Origin: Asterochloris sp. CNOR1
Taxonomy: Eukaryota; Chlorophyta; Trebouxiophyceae; Trebouxiales; Trebouxiaceae
Reading direction: 5' to 3'
Assembly (NCBI GenBank): GCA_963969365.1
Contig: OZ017758.1
Location: 1,426,001 to 1,490,000, forward strand
DNA length: 64,000 bases
The notes beneath the pieces were generated by a model. It had not been told where the DNA came from. It saw only the letters and a program-made list of their open reading frames with translations, and searched no databases. Shown one piece after another: positions 10,101 through 22,100 of the stretch. How positions within the stretch are numbered: the first letter of the stretch is position 1; each line of letters opens with the position of its first letter. The position numbers and the translations under genes were made by a program.

Positions 10101-13100
10101 TGGACACCATATGCAAGTTGCTCTGCAATGCCAGCATCCTTCTGGAGTGGTGATTGAGAGGGCTGCTGTGCCTGCCAGGCCTATCAGCTTTTCTGTCCAT
10201 CCCCCGGCGCCAGTGATGCTGCAGGTCCTCAGCGAGTCGCTGATGTGGATGGGCACAGCTGTGGAGGAGTTTGGGCTGGGACCCTTTGACGTCAAGGCCC
10301 TCATCGAGTGGGCCAAGGCAGACCTGGCTTCCAGCAATGCCGGCGTGCGCAACGCCACCATCCACCTGCTGTCCATCTGCCACAAGCAGCTGGGCCCCGG
10401 GCTGGCTGACATGCTGCGCAGCGATGTCAAGCCTGCACTGATGACAGCGCTGGAGGACTCTTTCAAGAGAAATCCCCAGCAGCAGGTGGGCGGCCTGGTG
10501 AAGGAACAGAGGTGTCAAATAAGTTCACAATGATGCTGCCCTCATGACAGTACCAGACTCTTTCCACAGCAGGTGGCCCACTGGCCTGGACACAGAAGTG
10601 TCAAGCATCCCCATAGTGGGCTATTTGAGCGGAGAGACAGCCATGCTGCTGCTGCTTGCTACTCTGCCGCTGGACCAATCCGCTCAGGGCAACTGTCGGG
10701 CATTTTGTGCTCAATCTAGCATGCTGCATGAGGCTGCAAGTGGTGATTGTGGGTGTAGTGGACAGACAGCTGAAGGAAGGCACAGGCCGGCAAGATGTAA
10801 TAACTCCTCTCAGCTTGCTGCCTCATGCTGCAGGTGGTGCCAGCGCGCATGGTGCGCAGGGTTGGCAGGGGCCAGAAGCAGCAAACAGGCAGCACGGCAG
10901 CTGCTGGGCCTGCTGAGGCAGCAGAGGATATCCCTGCAGCTTTTGACCCAGACGAACTGCTGCCCCGCACAGACATCAGCGGGCACATCACTAGCAAGCT
11001 GGTTACCAGCCTGGGCAGCGCCAACTGGAAGGAACGCAATGCAGCTGTGGAAGAGTTTGAAGAGATCCTTAAGGCCGCGGGCAGCAGGATTCAGCCAAAT
11101 GTAGGCGATCTGATGCCAGCGCTGAAGGTGAGTTTGGGAAACAGCACCCTCTACATGTCACCTGTCTGAAGGCAATGGGAGGCAGGGTGCCAACCAAGCG
11201 TGGGTGATATATCATTGGCGCTAAGCGTAGAAGGAAGGTGAGTGAGGCTGTCATCTGTATGACTTGCCTGAACCGTGCTGGAGGCAATTCAGCAGTCAGA
11301 GGCTAGGGACCTGATGCCGGTGCTCAAGTTGACAAAGCGCCTTTCATGTCACTTGTCAAGGAATCCTGACACTGGCGCTGTGCGCCAGCTGCCCGTGGGA
11401 GCTGCAGCCTGCTCTGCTGCTTGCAGCTGACTCTGCCTAGGATTGCCCGTGACCTCACATAGCGAAAGCCTCACCTCATCCCACAGGAGGTGAGCTGCAA
11501 GCACACTGCTCACTGTGTCACCCGCCCAGTTGATGAGAAGCATGCTGGCAGCAAGACCCAGTCAGGTGTTGTGGACATTATGCCAGTGCTGCAGTCAGTC
11601 AAAGCAATGTGTGCAAATGACTCTCTGAAACAGAATCCAGCCGCTTTGTCATGCAACTTTAATGCCCCTTCCATGACTCTGTGCAGGCCCGTCTGGGTGA
11701 TAGCAACAGGAATCTTGCGGCCAGGGTCCTACTGCTGCTGGGAGAGCTGGCCAAGGCAATGGGATCTGCCTTTGATCGCATTGGCAGGCCACTTCTGGGC
11801 ACTGCAGTGGCAAACCTGTCTGACAGCAAGAGCCAGGTCCGCACTGCCCTGCTCTGCCCATCACAACTGCATGCGACACAACTCTCGCTTCAGGACCTGT
11901 CTAGCCGCATGCAAGCCTTCTTGGGCTGCATTCGGCCACCTCAGCTTGCGCTGGTGTCAGAGCTGCACTGTCAGGGTCCACTGGCACAGCATCTGCATTG
12001 CAGCATGGCCTCTCCTCCACCTGCTTGCTGAGCGGCTGGCGGCCTGCAGGTTAGGAATGCAGTGGTGACCATGTTGGAGGCCTGGCAGAGTACCACAGGC
12101 CCAGACCGCCTCGTGCCAGCAGTGGCTGATGCCATCGCCACCCCCAAGGCCAGCACAGAGGCCAAGCTGGCAGGGCTGCGCTTCATCAGCAGCGTGGTGG
12201 AGGGCGGGCAGGCTGGCAAGTGCCTGGACGCTGTTGTTCGGGCTGCTGCTGTCGGCCTGCAGGACAAAGCTGTGGACCCTCGAGAGGCAGGCGCAGGAGT
12301 CATTCAGCAAGTCCTTGCGGTGGGTGCCAGGCTGTCGGGGCGGGGCTGCAGGCTGGCAAGCACCTGTCAGCAGCAGGTCAGAAGGCATGGTCACTCTTGG
12401 CACATGGTGGGCTGGCTTTGACGGGCTGCAAGCGCTATGCAGCTGCGCAGGGGCATATGGGATGATGATGTCCTTGCAGTATGTGCCTGGCTACCTCTAC
12501 ACCTTTGTTTATCTGCCAGCCTGTCTGTGCAGGACTGTTCTGCTGCTGTGCACTGTTTGGGCAGGATACTCGGCTGCCACGCAGCTGTGCGGTCTCTGTT
12601 GCAGCACGTGTACAGAATTGGAGGTGCTAGGCATGTCCACATCCAGTTCATTGGAGGATCTTGCCTTTGCATCCATGTAAGCAAAGCAGCAGTGCCCCGT
12701 GCCCAAACTACTTGTGCTGAGCATACCACACTGCTGCAGGTGCACGGTCCAGAGGAGGCGGCAGCAGCCGCTGCCTCTCTGCCTGCAGCAGCCAGGCAGG
12801 CAGTGCTCGATACGGCGGCCAAGGTCGGAGTTGCAGCGCCTGGTCCTGGCCCAGCCAGCAGAGCTGCAACGGCCAGCAGGGGCGACGCTGCAGGTGACAG
12901 CTGATTTGAGCCAGCGGCTGCCAGGCATTGCATGCCCGGCTGACCTCAGCAGCATCCTTGCAGAATAAGCACCGTTTCCCCTTGGGAGGTGTTTGCCTGC
13001 TGGTGGCTTGACAAAGAGCAACCAGCTGACCACGAAACTGTGTGTGCAGGGGTCAAGGTGCCAGAGATCAAGCTTCCATCTCGGACCAATTCTGTTGCCA

Positions 13101-16100
13101 GCCTTGGGAGTCGCCCAGCCTCTGTGCGTGGCTCAAGGGCGGCAGGCCTGCAGAGCCGCAGCAACAGTGCAGCCACGCTAGCTGCTGCAGCATCTGCGCT
13201 GGGCAGCAACGACAACGGGCCGTGTTTGCTTGTCAGTGACCGCAAGGATGATCGGGCCAAGAAGGTAGGCTCCGCACGGCCTGCCTGTGAGGCTGCCAGA
13301 CTGTCCGCTGTGGTTCTGCTCCAGGTAGTGCACTGCGGCGGCCGCAAGGCATGCTGTCGGGGTACAGGGACTGCTGCTTTCCTCACCTGCCTCACCTGCA
13401 CCACCTCGGCCTGCACATGAGAGGTAATGCATGCTGCGATGTACCTGCAGGCGCGCTTCACCCTGAAGACTGGCAAGTTTGAGGGTGTCAGGGAGGATGA
13501 GGCTGAGGCCTTGGAGACAGACCTGGCGCCACAGACGTCAGACACCCTCAGGTGTGCAGAGGGAGAATGTGTCTTTGGGGATTGCTGCATACGGGACAAG
13601 GCTGCGTGTGGGCAGACACCGGTCATCCCTGCCTTGCCTTTACACCTGTGACAAGCTGCAGCATTGTACCATACGCCTCTGAAGCTCTCTTACACCACAA
13701 GGCTGCAGCTGGACAGTGCTGGGAACCTGCATGCTGCTGGAGCCCCTGGGCACAGCAGTGAACCTTGGCCCCGCCGAAAGACCTGCCGCCCTGTGCAGGG
13801 CCCTGCTGTTCAGCAAGGACTTCCGGCAGCATGTGGAGGCAGCAGACCTGCTGTTAGGGCAGCTGTCTGACATCCCTGAGGCTGCGGTGTCCAACCTGGA
13901 CCTGCTCCTGCGATGGGCTGTGCTGCGCCTGTGCGACGGCAACACACAGTGCCTGCTCAAGGTCCTGGAAATGTGCAAGGCGCTGTTGGAGCTGTGCCAG
14001 CAGATGGTGGGTGGCAGTGCGCTGTAAGCGCGTCTTCTGGCTGACATATCCCGCCTTCTGCAGCTGTACTGGTTGACAATCGGCAGCAGTGTGCGCTTGT
14101 GCTGGCAGACTTGCCCAGTCTGCTTGACCGCTGCCTGTCTGCCTGGGCCCATGGCAGGCATGGCTTGTCTGCCTGCATGGGCATTTTTGAAATGCGCATG
14201 GAGCTGTGTTGGCAGAGTGGGGCTGTAGTTGCGTGCGGCTGAAGGGGATGCTTTGCACAAAGTCTTTCTGGTTGTGTCTTGCTGCTGATGCAGCCCCCTG
14301 CATTCCGTCAGAGCTGACCGCTGATAGTTGGGCTGATCAATGCTGCCTGCATGCATGCTAAAGGCAAGCCAGCAGGTGGTGGGCGACAGTGTGCTGTGAC
14401 TGCCTCAGCTGGCTGACCTGTCCTGCCCGCGCTGGTGGTGCTGGCTGCACCACATGCTTGTGTGCTGGCTGGCTGCCCTCTGGCGCCACCATCTCTGCAG
14501 CTGCTTTGGGAATTTCTGTTGAAACGCTTTCCATCTGGCACTGCAGGACTGCCAGCTGACAGAGTATGAGGCAGCTGTGATTGTGCCCTGCCTGATTGAA
14601 AAGGCAGGCCACAATCAGGTGATCTGCTGGCATAAATGCTATGAGCAGGCTTGTGTCTTTGCCAGGCATGTTGCGCTACTTGCCCTGTCTGCAGTACATG
14701 CCCCCAGGTGCTTTCCAGCCCTGCCTGCTCGCTGCATGTGGTGCATTCTACAGAACGTGCGTCATGTGGCCCCGTGTCCTGACCTCTGCTGCCAGCAGGA
14801 CTATCTTAGACACTTGATGCTGCGCTGTGCCCAGCAGATGCCTTGCACCCCACTCTGCTTTCAAATTGGTGCCATGAGCCTACCTGAACCATATCAGGCA
14901 CCTGTACTATCTGTATGCTGTGCTGTGTACTCTTGGTCGTCTAGCAGTCACAGTAAACTTTGCCGTGATGCCGCTTGCAGGACCGCATCAGGCACCTGCA
15001 CAGGGAGCTACTGCGGCAGGCGCGTGCCCTGCACCCCACGCTGCGCATTGTCGATATGCTGGTGGTTGGGCTGGCCTCCAAAAATAACCGTACACGGGTG
15101 GAGGCGGCAGAGGCGCTGGGGGACATCATTGCAGATGAGGGGGTGCCCGCCATTGAGAAGGCGCGCCACCGCCCCCTGCCAGCACTTGCTCAGGTCAGGA
15201 CGCTCTGTCGCCATGAGCTTGCCACCTGGAGAATCTGATGCAAATGAAGGGCCATGGCTCCCAGCCCTTGCCAGCCCTGGTGCCCATTGAGGTCCTGGTG
15301 CCAGCAAGTCGCACTGATGCCAGCAAGTCAAGCTTATGGGTACCTGTCCCTGGAGGAGGCATGGCGCCACGCCCTGCTTGTGTGGGTCGACCCCGTGTGT
15401 CTATGCAGCAGCATGCAGGGGTCTGCTCCAGGCAGTGAGAGGAGTGAAACTGTCAGCCTTCGTGTAACTGGGGCCGCTGGTGCCACAGGGGCCCATCTGC
15501 TTGGGTTTGGCGTTCAAGCTGCACAGGTCAACAAATCTCCCTGGAGCAATTTTTGAGCATACAGGTGAATGCAGCTGATGAGGAACATCTCCCAGAGGAA
15601 ACTGGATGCAACACATGAGCAGCCACGTGGTGTCTCCTTCTTTAATCTTGTCTCTCTCCCACTGACTCCTCTGTTCTAATGCCCGCAGCTGGTGTCGGAC
15701 CGCGACAAGGCCACCCGCAGTGCAGTGCTGGGCGCGCTGGAAGCTGTGTACATGCAGGAGGGGCCCTCAGGCTTCTGGGAGATGCTGGGGCACCTGAATG
15801 ACCAGCAGAAGAGCCTTATCAGCGAGCGCCTCAAGTACACGGACAAGCAGGTATTTTGAATTGCTTTCTGGCCTCTACCGGGTGACACTCAGCCCAATGC
15901 TGGCGGCATGGCACAGCACTTGGATGGCAAAAACGTCAGCAGATGCAGAGGCAGGCCGCTGCCGCACACATGCAGCAAGATGCTCAGCACAGCTTCCTGA
16001 TGCATATAGTGCTGCTCTCAAGCTGCAGCTATCAGTCCAGGCTTGCCAGCACACAGCATGCACCGACTTTACCAGCTACATGGAAGTGGCAGAATCCAAT

Positions 16101-19100
16101 GCATGTTCTGCTGCAGGCTGTCAAGACTGGCTCAAGGCCCGGCTCGCGAAAGGCAGCCAGGCTAGGGCAGGATCAGGAGGTGGAGGCTGAGCCATCCTCC
16201 TCGGCACCTCCCAGGTGAGATCTAAGCGTTCTTGGCAAACAGTGAAAGACTTGAGAGAATGAAGGTCCTTTTGTAACACCTGTCTGCCAGGAGAACTGAG
16301 GTCTGTGGGGTCACCTCTGTGTGCAGGTCTGAGAGTCAGGTGGGGCTCAGGCCGCTCAGCAGGAGCAGTTTTGGGGCACCTGCTGTCAGCCAGAGCGGCA
16401 GCTTCCAGCCAAATGCGCTGGCCTCACATGCGTTGAGCAATCTCTCTGCCCCATCAGCAGCTGCCAGGCGGTGAGGAAGTCGCATTACAAAGGCTTTCGG
16501 CTTGAGAGAGAAGCAAGCAGACTCATACAGCACAGGAATGGTTGAGTACAGCAGCCATTCTGTTCGCTGTGCTGACACAGGTTTGCAATGCTGCAGACCA
16601 GCGGCATTGGCAACCCCTCCTATTCGGGCTGAGATGACTCCGCCCCATCAGTCGGGCAATGGTGCTGTGCCAAGCAGCATGCCTACGCCTGTGCCAGCTG
16701 CCACACCTATGCCAGGTGACAGACAGCAAATCAGACTTACTTCCTAGATAAGCACAAGGCTGTGGCACATGCATGTCCCACTGAATCAGGGGCTGCTGCT
16801 TTCCTGGAAAACCTCCCCACGCATCTGACGAAGCCTTGCATAAGTTGCAGCCGAGTCTGCAAAAGCTTACTTCCAGATCCAACATTTGTCCTGTAGGTGT
16901 TGTGGCTGCCACACCTCTGCAGACGCCACCCCCAGATGGCTCTGGGGTGCAAGCGCAGAGGCGGGATGAGGAAGTGGAGGAGCAGTGGCAGCGAGGGTTT
17001 GCCATGCTACAGGGTCGCGACCTGCCACAGGTGAGGCAGGGCTGGCAGTGCAATGTGTGAAAGGGTGACAGCGAGGGCTGTACATGCTGTACGAGAACAA
17101 CCTGCCGCAAATGAGGCACTGCTTGAATAAGTGCTGCAGCTGGAGCGGTCCATGCTATAGGGCCACGAATTGCTTCGGTGACGCAGGGCAGGCACTTATA
17201 AAGTCTGCTTGCAGCCGGGCCTGGTCCGCTGGCGGATGCAGCTTGCCACAGCTGAGGCGGAACAGGCACTCAATCAACTGGGGCCGGCTGGGGTAGAACT
17301 GATGTTGCTGCAGCGCCACAACCTGCCATGATGAGGCAGGCACTCTGTGGAGACTACTAGCCTGCTGGTCAAAGCAGGGGCCTGGCTGAGCATGCTGCAG
17401 AAATGCAATTTGGCAGAAGTGAGGTGGGGCAGACGCTGTGTGGAACCAGTAAGCCGATAACTGCATGATCCCGAGCTCCTCATCAAGACCCATGCAGCAG
17501 GTCGGCAGAGCTAGGAGCGAAGGTGTGCCATGCTTGCCTTGCGCATCTGGCTGGTCTGGGGCTCAGCTAGCAGCATTTCCTGGCCTCATCCAACAGAGGA
17601 AGTGGCACGGCAAGCGCGACATAGGCATTGCAAGGCATGGAGGAGCATAGAGCAGGTGCATGAAGGGCTCAAGCAAGCAATGTTTGCTGCAGGCAGTGGA
17701 GGGCATGAAGGTGTTGTGCTACGAGCTCATGGAGGCGACGGCTGGCAGAGCGAGCCCATCCACGCTGGGCAACTGCGCAGCCCAGGCAGACGGGCTGGTC
17801 AAGGAGCTGACAGCCAAGGTCCATCAGGTCAGCACACCTGCTGGACCCTGTTGTGTGCTCCTTGCCAAAGGCACAGCAGAGCAACATGAACAGCACTTCC
17901 TGATCTTAGGTGAGGCACGCTTGCCACCAACAACTGGCTTTCTTGAAAGTATTTTTATCATAGCAGACACCCAGCTGGATGGAGCAATGCAGGCAGCCCC
18001 AGGGAGCTTCTCCCACAGCACTTGGCAGTGCTGTCTGCCTTGCATTGCCTTGATCAGTGTGGCTGGGTCTCTGCATTGCCGCCAGCTGAGCAGCTTCTGG
18101 CTACCAGCTCTCTTTGCAGGGTCATGCTGGCTGCAGGTGTTTGGTGCAGCCATTCAGGACGTGGTGCAGACAGGACTAGCGCCCAGCTCGCTGGTACGCA
18201 CTCAAGTGAATGCTGTGGTGCAATATTGCCTGCAGGTGTTCGATGCAGCTATTCAGGACATGGAGCGGACGGGGCTGGCGCCCAGCTCACGGGGATGCAA
18301 GTATGCGCTCAACACGCTGATGCAGACCTTCCAGCTGAAGACAATGGCGACCAACATTGCCTCCAGGACGGTGCGTGCCAGCAGCTGCAATGCTTCTGGG
18401 TGGCTTGCAGTGACTGCGATATTGCTGAAGAGACCCCTACAACTGTGCCATGCAGCTGCAGTGCTGGCCATGGGACCTTGCTACAACACAAGACGTTGCA
18501 TATGCTGGCAGGGTGTCTTGTTGCTGGGCCACGATGGATGCCTGGATCATTGCAACAGATCAGCAAGCCTGTGGAGCCCTGCTGGGTTTGCACATCTGGT
18601 GTCTCTACCTGTCAACACACTGCATGCCTGGTGGTGTCCAGCTGCCTCACAGTGTGCTGTCTGCTGCCTGCAGCTGCGTGAGTGCTGTGCTGCGCTGCTG
18701 GTGCGCCTTCTGGACAAGCAGGTGCCAAAGCTGCAGGAGGGCACCCAGCTGCTTAAGGCGCTGAATGTGCTGATGCTGAAGATTCTGGACCATGCCAACA
18801 GGCAAGGCATTGCTTCGTCTGACGTGAGCTGCTGATGTTTATCTTTGGGGGCAAAAGACTTGAGGGCAGTTGGCTGCCTGCTTGCTGCATGTCTGCATCC
18901 AGCAGGTGGCACTTCTGCACGGCTTCGTCCAGCTGTGAATTGGAGTCCGCTAGCCTATTCTGCAAGCAAATTCCGGTGGACTATACACAGCATCTGCTGT
19001 CGCAGGACATACTCCTTCAGCGCGCTGCTGGTCCTGCTGAGGTACCCTCCTGAGGGTCTGCACCGGCAGGGGCCTGCTGCAGAAATCCAGTTCAACGACC

Positions 19101-22100
19101 TGGTGGTCAAGTGCCTCATCAAGCTGACCAAGGCGCTGTCCACCACCATGGACGTGAGTAAAAAGGCAGCTCACTTCTTTCCTGGGCCCGTCGGTCACTG
19201 CACTGACAAGGCCAGTTGCACGTAAGCAGAATTGATTACCAGCCTGGTCCTCAAGCAGGGTATGCTCAGTGCCACCATGTTCTTCACAATCACCATGTCT
19301 TGTGCCTCAACATGCAAGCCAGGCATGCACACCAGCAGCCGCAGCGCAGCTGGCACAGCATGCACACCGGCCGTTGCTGGCTGCTGGCAGCATGCCTGCC
19401 ACAGACGCACAGCGGCAGCCCCGCTGTCAATAGCAGTGGCATGCTGTGGCATGCGCCTCAGTGGTGCTCTGGCCTGTGCTGGGCGCAAGCTGTGGCATGG
19501 CGCTTCCCCCAGTTTGAGGCAATGGCAGCCTCAGCTTGAATGCTGCTTGGCACTTATTGATTTGAGTCGGCCTGTCAGAGCACTGGAGCCTCTCAGCAGC
19601 ACGCAGGAAGTCGACCTACAGCTTCTGAGCTCCTGCACACCATTCAGACCTTTTTTGCCTCCTCAAAATGCTGCAGAGTCTCCCAGCCTTTCGAGCAGCT
19701 GGCTGTCAGTAGCTGCAGCAATTGGATTTGGACAAGTTCCTGCTCACCCTGAAGACCTCGATCTGTGGGGCCTTCTCCCGCAGCTGAGTTTCTCAAGGAC
19801 CCCGAGCATATGACGGTCATTGGCTGCAGGAGGTGGACCTTGATGAGCTTCTGCTCAGCATTCACGACTTCTTCATGGGCCTGGGGGTGGACGAGATCAG
19901 GAGGAGGGGTGCCGATGACGACAAGCCGCTGCGCATGGTCAAAACCATCCTGCACGAGCTTTGCAAGATCAAGGTCAGCCCATGAGCCTTGAGGGTTGCT
20001 GACAACCGCTATCGTGCGTAGTAAGGACCATCCTGCTTGATGAAAAGGCGACTCAGATGGCGCAAGGGTGTGTTGAGAGGTGCTCATGCAATCAGCCTGT
20101 TGTGCACCATTGCAATTGTCTTGCTCCAAGCTCCGAGAGACCAAGATTGGGCTCACAAAGACTCAAGAGAGCAGTGGCGTGGTGACAATGACAAGCCACT
20201 GCGGCATGAACCATGCTGCATGCTGGGCTGCCAGGCATGCTACTCACCTGCCAAACAGGCTGGGCTGCGTCCAGGGATCTTGGCCCTCAGCGCATAGCGA
20301 CTAAGATCCACGCCTGGCCTGACACATCGCCATGGCTGCCTGCTGCTGAGCATTGGAGGTGCCTTGCTGCAGGGCACGGAGATCAAGCAGCACATGGCGG
20401 GCATTCCCCACAACCATGACCCTGCCCCCATCATACATGCCTATGTGGACCTCAATTTGCAGACGCTGCACTCTGCTGGCCTCATCAGTGGGCCAACACC
20501 GTCTCAGGTCTGTCCTCAGTGCTCTTGGCTCTGCACACATCTTCAAGCTCTGGCAGGCAGTGTGCCTCTATATCCTACTGCCTCAGATGCTTGCCTGCCA
20601 TAGTGTACCTCAAGACACCAGCGCAATGCAAGGCCTGCATCGCCCGGTTTGACAACCTGATGCCCCTCAGTCCTGGCTCCAGACGTGCATTCAAGCGCGC
20701 ATGTGCTTGCCTGTGCTGACCGCCCACCTGTCCTGCAGACGGCAGCCCCTGCTGCGCCGACGCAGGCGTCTGGCCGCACTGCTGCTGCCCCGCAGGGTAG
20801 CTCAAGCTGGCCGCCTTCAGCAGGCATGCCGCTGGCCCAGGCTGGCAGCAGCAGCTCCCTGTCCCACCAGGACAGCACTGCGGGGGTGGGGTCGGGGCAC
20901 ACCTCGCCCCCTGGCAGCACGCACAGCAGCAACTCCCCCACCACTCAGGTGGGCCCTGCTTGGCCACTACATGCGCGCTGATGCATCCGGCAAGACTGCC
21001 AGATGAGCTCGCTGTGTGTATGCGGCCTCCAAGGTTGCCCTGTCAGTCGACAATGCCTGCCAGATAATTCTGGCTGTTACTGGACAACTGCTGTCTCCTG
21101 TAGCCTGTTGTCGCCAAACTTGACACCGGCAACACCTCTGGAGGATGCCTTCCAAATGCAAGAAGTACTTGGCATGACCAACAGATGTGCTGGGATGAGC
21201 AGCAACCTGCGAATTAGGTCACCATTCATCAGCCATGATACAAGCATACTCCCTCTCCATGCAGGAGACTAAGGCTCGTCTGGCCGGCATCTTCAAGAAG
21301 ATTGGGGACAAGGCCACAACAGAGCGAGGCTTGGAGGAGCTGTGGCAGTTCCAGAAGGACTTGCCAGAGGTGGATATCAAACCCCACCTCGCCAAGACCT
21401 CGCCCCAGTTCAGGTCAGCACTCGTGGCATTGCTGTTGGGCCTTGTCGCCTTTAACTGATGGCAGCTCGGCGCCTAGGGCTTGGCCCCTCTGGCCACAGC
21501 CGCACTAGCCCATCACACGCATTCCAATGGCGCAGTGCCAACCTGGTAGGGCATTGTGTTTGGCATGCTTGCCCTACTTGCGGCTGCACAGTCGATGTCC
21601 ACGACCTCCTGAGGCTTTTGACTTGACCTGTATTCTTGACTTGACCTGCATTGTTGACCGGGGCTATCTTTGCGCTGCAGGCAGTACATTGAGAGGGGAC
21701 TGGCCAAGGTGGAGCGGCGGATGCAGGCCCAGCAGGCAGCAGCCTCCCAGCCTGTGTCGTCAAACGGCATCGCCAATGGCGTTGCAGGTCAGCATGCAGT
21801 GGGGTGCCGGGCTAGTGCAGGTCGTGGCCATGGGCGTCCTCAGCGGGGCAGGTTCTCATGGAGGGCGTGTCAGGATTGTGACAGCTACAGAAGTGCTGCT
21901 GCAAAGCGCCAGGCAGCACGTAAAGATCAGAGATCTGCACCTGGCCGCACACTCGCAGGCAATGTGAGGGCCACATACCCTTGCAGCATGTGGCTGCCTA
22001 AAACAGATTTAGCGGCTCATGCAACTGCCCTGGCGCAGGGTGTGAGCAGGAAGTCAGTGTTGCTTGTTGCTGGATGGCTCCTGCTTGCTCAGGGCCTGCA

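Noticed and set aside
16985-17437. CRISPR-like or satellite array
   Set aside because: Units are too diverged and irregular, match the adjacent exon, and lie in a nuclear intron.
17660-18835. 391-codon plus-strand open frame taken as a single exon
   Set aside because: It runs through conserved MOR1 exons, their splice sites and intron echoes; only parts match the family, so it is read-through of exons and introns.
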